This document shows, piece after piece, positions 1-6,712 of a DNA stretch of 9,346 nt (the stretch's first letter is position 1; every line of letters begins with the position of its first letter). A model generated the notes under the pieces. It ran no database searches. It saw nothing but the letters and a program-made list of their open reading frames with translations, and had not been told where the DNA came from. This DNA comes from Verrucomicrobiales bacterium. Its GTDB lineage: Bacteria > Verrucomicrobiota > Verrucomicrobiia > Verrucomicrobiales > Akkermansiaceae. A program made the translations under genes and the position numbers. The stretch covers positions 1-9,346 of the forward strand of contig PBTU01000179.1 in NCBI GenBank assembly GCA_002729295.1. The letters are read 5' to 3'.

Positions 1-82
1 GCATCCCATCCGAACACTTAATCGCCTCAAGAATCTCCGCATAAGACGCCCGCATCGTATCTCGTTGAGCTTTTAAAAACAT
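1..82 (-). CDS. 5' end of an unrecognised protein, cut by the window edge
   Basis: Reading the minus strand from the ATG at 82-80 gives 27 open codons running off the window; the protein begins MFLKAQRDTMRASYAEILEA. I do not recognise the family. The support is an open frame with plausible amino-acid composition, a promoter-like pair immediately upstream on the same strand (114-119 and 91-96), and a sharp change from AT-rich DNA to balanced coding-like DNA at the start codon. A second in-frame ATG ten codons in (starting at 55) is an alternative start. There is no Shine-Dalgarno sequence before the first ATG. The gene is divergent from the aminomutase gene and could be co-regulated with it, but nothing in the visible part shows a function. 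Confidence 0.55.
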   Translation of the reverse strand, partial: MFLKAQRDTMRASYAEILEAIKCSDGM

Positions 83-90
83 CGTGAAAA

Positions 91-119
91 ATATTAATAA
101 ATTTTAGTAATTAAGTCAA
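91..119 (-). promoter_or_regulatory. sigma70-like promoter for the minus-strand gene at 1-82
   Basis: On the minus strand, TTGACT (119-114, five of six consensus -35 bases) is followed by a 17-base AT-rich spacer and TAATAT (96-91, four of six -10 bases). Only 8 bases separate the -10 from the ATG at 82. Transcription would therefore begin at or within a base or two of the start codon, giving a leaderless mRNA. The surrounding DNA (about 83-180) is very AT-rich, so chance matches are easier here; the spacing and position are the main support. Confidence 0.45.
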
Positions 120-306
120 CTAAAATATTACAAATGAATATTTAATACAAAAAATGAAAAAATTTAACGAAGAGGAACGAGCGTTTTAGAAAGAGAACCC
201 CCGCCCCCGCCCAACCGAGCCTGAATCCCGAACTTCAGAAAACCTTACGCCACGACTCCCAACAGGACAGAACGACCAATCACCCCCAAATCGCCAATAC
301 ACACTT

Positions 307-334
307 TTGACAATCTCTCAATTCATCATATAAT
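307..334 (+). promoter_or_regulatory. consensus sigma70 promoter of the aminomutase gene
   Basis: TTGACA at 307-312 and TATAAT at 329-334 match the consensus at all twelve positions, with a 16-base spacer. The expected transcription start is near 340-342. The only usable start codon of the downstream gene is TTG at 344, so the untranslated leader would be about 2-4 bases. A TGA at 308-310 lies in the aminomutase frame, inside the -35, and no ATG or GTG follows in that frame before 344, so an upstream start is excluded. The match is seen directly; transcription from it is inferred. Confidence 0.75.
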
Positions 335-343
335 CGCCCCGAT

Positions 344-1498
344 TTGAGCGATATCTCCTTCACATCCTCGGCGCCCGGATACTGGGCGGACGACAATATC
401 TCAACCGAAGATTGGAACTCTGCCAAATGGCAGCTCAAAAACCGTGTCTCTTCACTCGCCGACATCGAGAGACGCCTCACTCTCTCTGAAGAAGAACGAG
501 CCGGCATTCTCCTCACCGGGACTAAATTGGCCACTTCCGTCACGCCGCACTTCTTCAATCTCATTCACCCCACCGATTCCGATTGTCCGATCCGCCGACA
601 GGTTATCCCACGCATCGAAGAAACCTACACCGACCCCTCGGAACTTTCCGACCCTTGTGGCGAGGATTCCCACATGCCAGTCCCCGGACTCGTCCACCGC
701 TACCCCGATCGCGTCCTTTTTCTCGTCACCGACCGCTGCGCATCCTACTGCCGATACTGCACCCGCTCCCGCGTGGTTTCCGGCGTTTCGGACCAGAAAC
801 TCAAACCCCAGTGGGATCAGGCCATTGAGTATCTTAAACGAACCCCGCAAGTCCGCGACGTCCTACTTTCCGGCGGAGACCCACTCCTGTTTTCCGACTC
901 CAAACTCGAAGGTCTCCTCCGACGTCTCCACGAAATTCCCCACATCCAGTTCCTCCGTCTCGGCTCCCGCATCCCGCTTTTCCTTCCCCAAAGAATTACC
1001 CCGGAACTCTGCAATATTCTCAAGCAGTTCCATCCCTTCTTCCTTTCCATCCACACCAACCACCCCGACGAACTCACCTCCGAAGTCCGCGACGCCCTCA
1101 GTCGCCTGGCTGATGCCGGCATTGTTATGGGGAATCAATCCGTTCTTCTTAAAGGAGTCAACGACACCGTCGAAATCCAAAAGGAACTCGTCCAAAAACT
1201 CCTCATGTGCCGCGTTCGCCCATACTACCTCTACCAGGGCGACCTCATTCAGGGCACAGCCCACCTCCGCTCCGGCATCGCCAAAGGCATCGAGATCATC
1301 GAGGGCCTTCGCGGTCACACCTCCGGCTACGCCATCCCCCAATTCGTTGTAGACGGCCCCGGCGGTGGTGGCAAAATCCCCATCAACCCGCAATACATCG
1401 TCGAACAAAATGACGAACGCACCGTCCTCAGGAACTACGAAGGGAAGGAGTTTATCTATCCCGAGGCCTCGAAAACATCCAATAGCCTCGCCCACTAG
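344..1498 (+). CDS. kamA: KamA-family radical SAM aminomutase, probable lysine 2,3-aminomutase
   Basis: A 384-residue cytoplasmic radical SAM/PLP enzyme that probably converts L-lysine to L-beta-lysine. Visible landmarks: the family N-terminal WQLKNR segment (29-34); the [4Fe-4S]/SAM motif CxxxCxxC at C132, C136 and C139; GGDP (177-180); RPYYLYQGD (292-300); and the PLP-lysine motif GGGGKIP with K344. D300 and D337 match the two aspartates that hold the lysine epsilon-amino group in clostridial enzyme (D293, D330), and R141 matches its carboxylate-binding R134. All sit at a constant offset of seven. Glutamate 2,3-aminomutases replace those aspartates, and EpmB enzymes lack GGGGK, so a lysine mutase fits best. 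The protein ends early and lacks the C-terminal CxCxxC zinc site. The start is TTG, because a stop at 308 and no ATG/GTG before WQLKNR leave no other choice. No beta-lysine acetyltransferase gene is in the window, so the pathway role (osmolyte or catabolism) is open. Confidence 0.88.
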   Translation: MSDISFTSSAPGYWADDNISTEDWNSAKWQLKNRVSSLADIERRLTLSEEERAGILLTGTKLATSVTPHFFNLIHPTDSDCPIRRQVIPRIEETYTDPSELSDPCGEDSHMPVPGLVHRYPDRVLFLVTDRCASYCRYCTRSRVVSGVSDQKLKPQWDQAIEYLKRTPQVRDVLLSGGDPLLFSDSKLEGLLRRLHEIPHIQFLRLGSRIPLFLPQRITPELCNILKQFHPFFLSIHTNHPDELTSEVRDALSRLADAGIVMGNQSVLLKGVNDTVEIQKELVQKLLMCRVRPYYLYQGDLIQGTAHLRSGIAKGIEIIEGLRGHTSGYAIPQFVVDGPGGGGKIPINPQYIVEQNDERTVLRNYEGKEFIYPEASKTSNSLAH

Positions 1499-1505
1499 CT
1501 AGGGA

Positions 1506-2237
1506 TTATCTTTTTTTCGCCTTGTGAATCTTTGGATTTCCTCCCTTAGAAAAGGGTTCTGGGTCGACATCAAACCATGACGATTTTTCGATTCGTTCCT
1601 TGTTGTAAGGCGGTGCGAAAATATCGATCAATTGGGTTGTCTCATGGGCCTGGAGCCAGTGGATGTTTCGCTTTTTCGACGTCAGCGATGAGACGACACC
1701 CTTCTTTAAGAAGTCATGATTCGTCTCTTCCAGAAGAACGTAATCTCTTTCCACTTTATCTGGAAGAAGGTCGTAGTTCTTCGCTTCAATCTTCCCGGAA
1801 GCACAAAGAATTACTCCGGTCATCTCGGGATGATTATGATGAGGAATTGCTTCCTCTTTTTCAAACTGCAAGAGCGTGACATGAAAATTTCGTTGCTTTT
1901 CGAGCGGCTCGAAATCCACCCGCTTATTTCCGAGACCACGATGGGCTTTTTTAAACGCTTTGAGCAAATGCTCATCCTTGAGATTCAACCGTGAACAGAG
2001 AAGCGATGCTTTCGCCACATAAGCAGCCTCATTCCAATCATCAAGATGCTGGCGCGAGGCCTCTTTCTCCACTGCCTCCAGAAAGGCATCCCAATTAATT
2101 GGCTGCTTTTCAGCCAAGCGCCCATTGCATGCATTAGCCCGCGTCGCGATCGCATTTAACCCCGGCAAAGCCATGGTCAGCCCAAGAAAGCCCGGCAAAG
2201 AGGTCCGAATAAAGTGACGACGGTCATATTCATCCAT
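1506..2237 (-). CDS. Tat-exported PCO/ADO-family thiol dioxygenase homologue (cupin)
   Basis: A 243-residue protein with a cupin fold of the plant cysteine oxidase/2-aminoethanethiol dioxygenase (ADO) family. These mononuclear iron enzymes add O2 to a thiol to give a sulfinate. The core PHHNHPEM corresponds to PLHDHPGM in ADO and supplies iron ligands H134 and H136. NIHWLQ, with H193 as third ligand, is followed by LIDIFAPPY, matching the ADO segment LDILAPPY. The first ~35 residues begin MDEYDRRHFIRTS, then a hydrophobic stretch and an Ala-rich cleavage-like site (TRANA), which looks like a twin-arginine signal (R6, R7). The region 48-110 is a helical N-terminal extension I cannot assign. 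The gene is convergent with kamA, with seven bases between the stops. ATG at 2237 is the only start that keeps the signal; GAGATGG about 8 bases upstream is a weak ribosome site. Family assignment is strong; substrate and export are inferred. Loss of the usual cytosolic location would be unusual for this family. Confidence 0.8.
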   Translation of the reverse strand: MDEYDRRHFIRTSLPGFLGLTMALPGLNAIATRANACNGRLAEKQPINWDAFLEAVEKEASRQHLDDWNEAAYVAKASLLCSRLNLKDEHLLKAFKKAHRGLGNKRVDFEPLEKQRNFHVTLLQFEKEEAIPHHNHPEMTGVILCASGKIEAKNYDLLPDKVERDYVLLEETNHDFLKKGVVSSLTSKKRNIHWLQAHETTQLIDIFAPPYNKERIEKSSWFDVDPEPFSKGGNPKIHKAKKR

Positions 2238-2324
2238 AACCGAACCATCTCAAAGCCTAGGTTTAAAACAAGCCCCGACTCCAACAGCGATTGATACGCG
2301 AGACTTTAATCCTTCCGTTCTCAT

Positions 2325-2352
2325 ACAATATTTTTCGCCAAAATTTGGACAA
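2325..2352 (-). promoter_or_regulatory. candidate promoter of the thiol dioxygenase gene
   Basis: On the minus strand, TTGTCC (2352-2347) and TATTGT (2330-2325) each match four of six consensus bases and are 16 bases apart. The predicted start would leave a leader of about 80 bases. The match is weak, but its -35 box is embedded in the inverted repeat at 2349-2370, which raises its interest. Confidence 0.25.
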
Positions 2353-2370
2353 TTCATCTTCATTAATTGT
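2338..2370. promoter_or_regulatory. paired palindromes, operator-like
   Basis: Two perfect inverted repeats lie back to back. CCAAA-A-TTTGG occupies 2338-2348. ACAATT and AATTGT occupy 2349-2354 and 2365-2370 with a 10-base centre. They overlap the -35 and spacer of the candidate dioxygenase promoter, the place expected for a dimeric repressor or activator. No known regulator consensus is recognised. AT-rich DNA produces short palindromes by chance, so this is a candidate only. Confidence 0.3.
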
Positions 2371-2564
2371 GTTGCGGCCCTTCCCCTAATCCACCTCGAT
2401 AAATTTTCACTTTCTTAACTTGGCTCACTCTCGGCCCTGCGATCCGAATAAATAGAGTTCTAACTTAAATTCACATTACTGGAACTCTTTGCGACAGGGA
2501 GCTCATCGCAAGAATCAAAGAGCGCCCGCACAGAACCGTTGCCAGCAATCGACTCGACCCACAC

Positions 2565-2592
2565 TTGCACCCCGCTGCTCCCGTGGTATAGC
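2565..2592 (+). promoter_or_regulatory. weak candidate promoter immediately before mfd
   Basis: TATAGC (2587-2592, four of six -10 bases) ends 8 bases before the mfd ATG. TTGCAC (2565-2570) lies 16 bases upstream of it and matches only three of six -35 bases. The same -10-to-start distance is seen for the two divergent genes at the left of the window. If used, mfd would be leaderless, which would explain its lack of a ribosome-binding site. Confidence 0.3.
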
Positions 2593-2600
2593 CCTCCACG

Positions 2601-5600
2601 ATGAGCGCCGGTTCTCCTCGGGAACTGTGGCGGGGGTCTGCCCTGTCCGCATGGGACGACATGCCCAGATCCCCCGGTTCGAAACCGCTTCCGATCGGGA
2701 CTTGCGACGCAGCCGCCCAAGGATTTCTCATCGCCGCTCTTCTCTCCAAGGAACACCCCGGCCGGGTCTGGGTTCTTTGTCCGCATGCCCGACGACGAGA
2801 CCAACTCGCCGAGGAGTTTGCCTTTTGGAGATCACCCGTCCTCAACCTCTCTGACCCTACCCTGATTGTTGAAGACGAATTGGTCGATCCCGACCGCGAA
2901 GCCGAGCGCATTTCCACCATCAAACGCATCTCCCGCTCACCGGGAAAACCAGTCCTCCTCTCGCGTTCCTCGTGGCAAGCCCTCGCTCCGGCACGAGACG
3001 TTCTCGACAAAAAAGAACTTACCTTGACCGTGGGACAAGAGATCTCTCCCGAAGACCTCATCGCATGGCTCAAAGAAAGAGACTACGAACCATATCCTCA
3101 GATTTTTCAACGCGGCCAGTTCGCCCGACGCGGCGGTATTCTCGATTTCTATCCTCCCCAAAACACCAGCCCGATCCGCGTGGAATTTTTCGGCGACGAA
3201 ATTGAATCTCTCCGGGAATTCAGTGTGGAAAGTCAAACCACGACCCGCAAGCTCGACACTTTCGAGCTCGGAAGTCCTGACCTATCGCTCGTCGAGCCAC
3301 TCTCCAATTGGTTCGAAAAAGGTGACCTCCTCGTTGCAATCGACGAAGACGATGTCGAGATTGCCGACATCCTCATCAGCGATGGCCCCAACGAACATTG
3401 GAACGCCAATCTCTATCCCTCGCCTGCCGCGGGATTCGAAGCCGGAGACTTTGTCATCGCCGACTCCAGCCGAAACCTCTTCCTCGAGCAACTCTCCGAC
3501 TGGATCAAGCAAGGTTGGGAAGTCGGGCTGGTCTCGCCATCCAAAGCCGAACGCCATCGCTTCCTCAAAATCCTGGAACGGGACGAATCCGATTTCACCT
3601 TCACCGAAGGACGCCTTGCCAAAGGCTTTGTAGCTCCCGAACAGAAACTCGTTGTTCTTTCCACTCTCGAAATTTTCGGCCGTCAACATCTTCCGGGCAC
3701 CAAAGGTCGCGAGTCCCTCGCCCATCAACGCACCGCAGCCGCCATCACCGGCGTGCACGAGCTCAATCAAGGAGAGTTCGTGGTGCACGCCGACTACGGC
3801 ATTGGCGAATTCATCGGCCTCATTGAAAGCGACGAGGGCGACGAAGAACTTGGTATCAAGTACGACGGAGGCTCGACCTTGCACGTCCCCATCGATCAGA
3901 GCCATCTCGTTGCCCGCTACGTGGGCATCGGCGGAGGCAAACCCCGCCTGAACAAGCTCGGCGACAAGCGTTGGAAAAAAGCCCGCAAGGTTGCCGAAGC
4001 CGCCGTCCTCGACTACGCAGCGCAACTTCTCCGTCTCCAAGCCGAGCGCGAATCCAAAGGAGGCTACGGCCACGCTCCCGACGGACAATGGATGCAAGAA
4101 TTCGAAGCTTCTTTCCCCTTCACCGAGACGCCCGATCAGCGCAGGGCCATCGAGGCCACCAAGATTGACATGGAGTCCCCTCGCCCCATGGATCGCCTGA
4201 TCTGCGGTGACGTGGGATTTGGAAAAACCGAGATCGCGATTCGCGCGGCTTTCAAAGCCGTCACCGGCGGAAAGCAAGTCGCCATCCTCGCGCCCACCAC
4301 CGTGCTCGCGGAACAACACGTTCGGACTTTCCGCTCACGAATGAGCGATTACCCGGTTCGCATTGAACTCCTGAGCCGACTCCAAACCCCCGCCGAAGCC
4401 CGCGAGATTCTCGAAGGCGTTCGCGATGGCAACGTCGACATCCTCATCGGCACACACCGCCTCCTTTCGGCCGGGGTGGAATACAAAAAAATCGGACTTC
4501 TTGTCGTCGATGAGGAACAACGCTTCGGCGTTCGCCACAAAGAAATCCTCAAGGAACGCTTCCGGCTCATCGACGTTCTCACCCTCTCTGCCACGCCAAT
4601 TCCGCGCACTTTGTATCTCTCGCTGATGGGCGCGCGGGACATGTCTACGATCGACACGCCTCCGCCCAATCGCCTCCCGGTGCAAACCTCGATCTGCGCC
4701 TACGACGAACGGCTCATCCGTAATGCCATACGACGTGAACTGACCCGCGGCGGTCAGGTCTTCTTCCTCCACAATCGCGTGGCGACCATCGAGGGCATGA
4801 AGACCAGGATTGAGAAACTTGTCCCTGAGGCACATGTCGTCGTCGGCCACGGCCAGATGGACAAAGACGACCTCGAAAAAGTGATGCATCAATTCGTGGA
4901 CGGAAAAGCCGACGTCCTTCTCGCCACGACCATCATCGAGAGCGGAATCGACATCCCCAACGCCAACACTATCCTCATCGACCGAGCCGACCGCTTTGGA
5001 CTTGCAGACCTTTACCAGCTCCGGGGTCGAGTGGGCCGGGCCGACCGCCGCGCCTACGCCCTCCTTTTGCTCCCCGGAGAACTCATCGCAGGAGGCGACG
5101 CCCGAAAGCGCCTCAGCGCGATCAAACAATACACTGAACTGGGCTCCGGCTTCAAAATTGCCATGCGCGATCTGGAAATTCGCGGCGCCGGAAGTCTTCT
5201 CGGAACCAAGCAATCCGGCCATATCACTGCAGTCGGCTTTGAACTCTACTGCCAGCTCCTCCAGCAATCGATCGAGTCCCTGAATGGAAAGAATCCCATG
5301 CAACGCGCTGATGCCCAGTTGCGAATCGATTTCGTAGTCTTCGCCGAGAGCAGTTGGAGCAACAAAAAAGGCAAACTCCCTGCCTTTTTTCCCCGATCTT
5401 ACGGTCCGGACTCCGAATTGCGCGTTGCGGCCTATCGCCAAATGGCCTCGGCCCGCACCGAAACGGAGCTCAATGCAATTTCCAAGGACTGGCGGGACCG
5501 CTTTGGACGCTTCCCAAACCCCATCGTCCACCTCATCGAAACCAACCGCCTCCGCATCATCGCGTCCGCCAAGGGAGTGCAAATCGTCGAAATTTACAAT

Positions 5601-5726
5601 GACCGATTGAAGCTCCAGCGAAACGGAGACTATATTCTGCCACCGGGAGGAAAGTTTCCCCGCTTGAGTTCCAAAAAACCAGCTGATAAACTCCACGAAG
5701 CAGTGCAACTCCTGAAATCTCTCTAG
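2601..5726 (+). CDS. mfd: transcription-repair coupling factor Mfd
   Basis: A 1041-residue ATP-dependent translocase that removes RNA polymerase stalled at DNA damage and recruits UvrA. Domains in order: UvrB-like N-terminal module (about 30-250, with RRGGILDFYP at 176-185 and the RVEFFGDE segment that follows, the region that contacts UvrA in E. coli); a CarD-like RNA polymerase-interaction domain (about 385-445, starting VHELNQGEFVVHADYG); and RecG-like helicase motor. Motor motifs are Walker A GDVGFGKTE (536-544), DEEQ (637-640), SAT (663-665) and QLRGRVGRA (806-814), followed by the translocation segment GAGSLLGTKQSGH and a C-terminal TRCF domain (about 920-1035). It is roughly 100 residues shorter than E. 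coli Mfd (1148), mostly in the N-terminal half, but no motor or interaction module is missing. The start is the first ATG after an in-frame TAG at 2589; there is no Shine-Dalgarno. It leads a tight four-gene block, with the next gene 11 bases on. Confidence 0.96.
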   Translation: MSAGSPRELWRGSALSAWDDMPRSPGSKPLPIGTCDAAAQGFLIAALLSKEHPGRVWVLCPHARRRDQLAEEFAFWRSPVLNLSDPTLIVEDELVDPDREAERISTIKRISRSPGKPVLLSRSSWQALAPARDVLDKKELTLTVGQEISPEDLIAWLKERDYEPYPQIFQRGQFARRGGILDFYPPQNTSPIRVEFFGDEIESLREFSVESQTTTRKLDTFELGSPDLSLVEPLSNWFEKGDLLVAIDEDDVEIADILISDGPNEHWNANLYPSPAAGFEAGDFVIADSSRNLFLEQLSDWIKQGWEVGLVSPSKAERHRFLKILERDESDFTFTEGRLAKGFVAPEQKLVVLSTLEIFGRQHLPGTKGRESLAHQRTAAAITGVHELNQGEFVVHADYGIGEFIGLIESDEGDEELGIKYDGGSTLHVPIDQSHLVARYVGIGGGKPRLNKLGDKRWKKARKVAEAAVLDYAAQLLRLQAERESKGGYGHAPDGQWMQEFEASFPFTETPDQRRAIEATKIDMESPRPMDRLICGDVGFGKTEIAIRAAFKAVTGGKQVAILAPTTVLAEQHVRTFRSRMSDYPVRIELLSRLQTPAEAREILEGVRDGNVDILIGTHRLLSAGVEYKKIGLLVVDEEQRFGVRHKEILKERFRLIDVLTLSATPIPRTLYLSLMGARDMSTIDTPPPNRLPVQTSICAYDERLIRNAIRRELTRGGQVFFLHNRVATIEGMKTRIEKLVPEAHVVVGHGQMDKDDLEKVMHQFVDGKADVLLATTIIESGIDIPNANTILIDRADRFGLADLYQLRGRVGRADRRAYALLLLPGELIAGGDARKRLSAIKQYTELGSGFKIAMRDLEIRGAGSLLGTKQSGHITAVGFELYCQLLQQSIESLNGKNPMQRADAQLRIDFVVFAESSWSNKKGKLPAFFPRSYGPDSELRVAAYRQMASARTETELNAISKDWRDRFGRFPNPIVHLIETNRLRIIASAKGVQIVEIYNDRLKLQRNGDYILPPGGKFPRLSSKKPADKLHEAVQLLKSL

Positions 5727-5737
5727 TCTCTCACTCC

Positions 5738-6706
5738 ATGAAATCCGTTCTTCTTTTTCTCGCCGCGATTGCGCTAGTTCTCCCCGCATCTCAGGCCGCC
5801 CAGCCCGTCAATGGAATCGCCGCCAAGGTGAATGGCGAAATCATCACTCTCAATGAACTGATGATCAAAGTTGCTCCGATGCAGTCTGTGCTGATGTCGC
5901 AAAATCCGCGACGAGGCCCCAACTACGACCAGAAAATTAAACAGCTGATGGAGCAGATGCTCGATGAACTCGTCGACCGCACCATCATCTACAGCATGTA
6001 TAAGCAGAACCTGCAAAGCCTCCCCGACCATGCTGTTGAGGAGGAGATCGAAAAAATCATTCGCAACGTTTACGCGGGCGATCGCAGTCGCTTCAAAGCC
6101 TACCTCAGAGCCACCAACCTCACCCGAGCTCAATTTAAAGAGCAACAACGGAAGGAACTTCTGGTTTCCATCATTCGAGCCCAGAACTTCGGCGAAGTCC
6201 TCCCTCCCTCCGAAAAGGAAATGAGCATCGAATACAATTCCTGGGCCAAAGCCAACCGCGACCGACAGAAAGATGTCGGCACCTACAAGAGGATCTACAT
6301 TCTCAAAACCGAAGGTGACGTGAACAAGGAACGCCTCAAACTCACCGAAGATCTTATGAAGCAAGTTAAGGCCGGAGCCGATTTTGCAGAGCTTGCCAAG
6401 AAGCACTCAGGTGACTCCCGTGCGAGCAGGGGCGGACTATGGAAAGATGTTCCCCGAACAGATCTGCAACACGAGTTCGGCTACGCTATTTTCGAAACTG
6501 AAACCAAAGAGGTCTTCGGACCTCTCGAAGATCAATACGGTTACAACATCATTCAGATCATTAACCGTCAGCTCGGTCCCACCAAACCCCTCTCTCAAGT
6601 CCGTGATCTCATCAAACAACGTGTTGAAGGGCAAAAAAAGCGCCTCAACTTCGAGAAATGGATGAAAAAGCTTCGCGCTCGCGTTCCAGTCGAAAAAATG
6701 ATCTAA
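5738..6706 (+). CDS. secreted SurA/PpiC-type peptidyl-prolyl cis-trans isomerase
   Basis: A 322-residue periplasmic foldase or chaperone of the SurA-like group. Residues 1-20 form a Sec signal peptide: MKS, a hydrophobic core, then PASQA before AQP. The mature N-terminus begins GIAAKVNGEIITLNEL, the typical SurA_N opening. A helical chaperone-like region follows (about 60-180). A single parvulin (PpiC) domain spans about 183-275, including the conserved GADFAELAKKHSGD...RGGLW block and the F-GPLE-QYGYNIIQI ending. A basic helical tail closes the protein (285-316). E. coli SurA has two parvulin domains and 428 residues, so this is the shorter one-domain form. The likely job is assisting outer-membrane or exported proteins. 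It starts 11 bases after mfd, has no Shine-Dalgarno, and is 6 bases from coaD, so it is probably co-transcribed. I give no symbol because surA, prsA and ppiD-like names are interchangeable for such proteins. Confidence 0.88.
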   Translation: MKSVLLFLAAIALVLPASQAAQPVNGIAAKVNGEIITLNELMIKVAPMQSVLMSQNPRRGPNYDQKIKQLMEQMLDELVDRTIIYSMYKQNLQSLPDHAVEEEIEKIIRNVYAGDRSRFKAYLRATNLTRAQFKEQQRKELLVSIIRAQNFGEVLPPSEKEMSIEYNSWAKANRDRQKDVGTYKRIYILKTEGDVNKERLKLTEDLMKQVKAGADFAELAKKHSGDSRASRGGLWKDVPRTDLQHEFGYAIFETETKEVFGPLEDQYGYNIIQIINRQLGPTKPLSQVRDLIKQRVEGQKKRLNFEKWMKKLRARVPVEKMI

Positions 6707-6712
6707 CAGGTC

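Larger units (their letters stand above)
2238..2600. other. intergenic region between the divergent dioxygenase gene and mfd
   Basis: This 363-base stretch has no convincing gene. The left part (to about 2460) is AT-rich and carries the dioxygenase promoter and palindromes described separately. The right part (about 2490-2600) is GC-rich and coding-like in composition. In the mfd frame it is open from 2469 to a TAG at 2589-2591, but it contains no usable ATG and shows no recognisable Mfd sequence. No tRNA cloverleaf and no clear terminator were seen. Confidence 0.5.

Noticed and set aside
444..1352. 302-codon plus-strand frame overlapping kamA
   Set aside because: Its composition is dominated by Ser, Pro, Thr and Arg, typical of an out-of-frame reading, and kamA has its full set of catalytic motifs in the other frame.
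344..1498. EpmB (EF-P lysine aminomutase) as identity of the radical SAM gene
   Set aside because: The C-terminal motif is GGGGKIP with both substrate aspartates, as in KamA, rather than the EpmB-type ending, and no epmA or efp gene is in view. It is kept only as a weak alternative.
1543..1556. CCCTT/AAGGG hairpin near the kamA stop as a terminator
   Set aside because: The stem is only 5 bp, it lies within the coding part of the dioxygenase gene, and no T run follows it in either direction.
2469..2588. Possible lost N-terminal extension of mfd in the same frame upstream of the ATG
   Set aside because: A TAG at 2589-2591 interrupts it, it has no ATG, and its translation shows no Mfd-like pattern. 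The protein from 2601 already contains the UvrB-like N-terminal module.
2460..2804. Minus-strand frame crossing the mfd start, with a natural-looking C-terminal stretch
   Set aside because: It has no recognisable domain, no convincing start or promoter, and overlaps about 200 bases of mfd. I could not support it as a gene.
4335..5789. 484-codon open frame on the minus strand, opposite mfd
   Set aside because: It lies wholly opposite conserved Mfd motor and C-terminal motifs, has no recognisable domain, and is expected from the strong third-position C bias of mfd, which removes stops on the opposite strand. The same applies to 3282-4319 minus.
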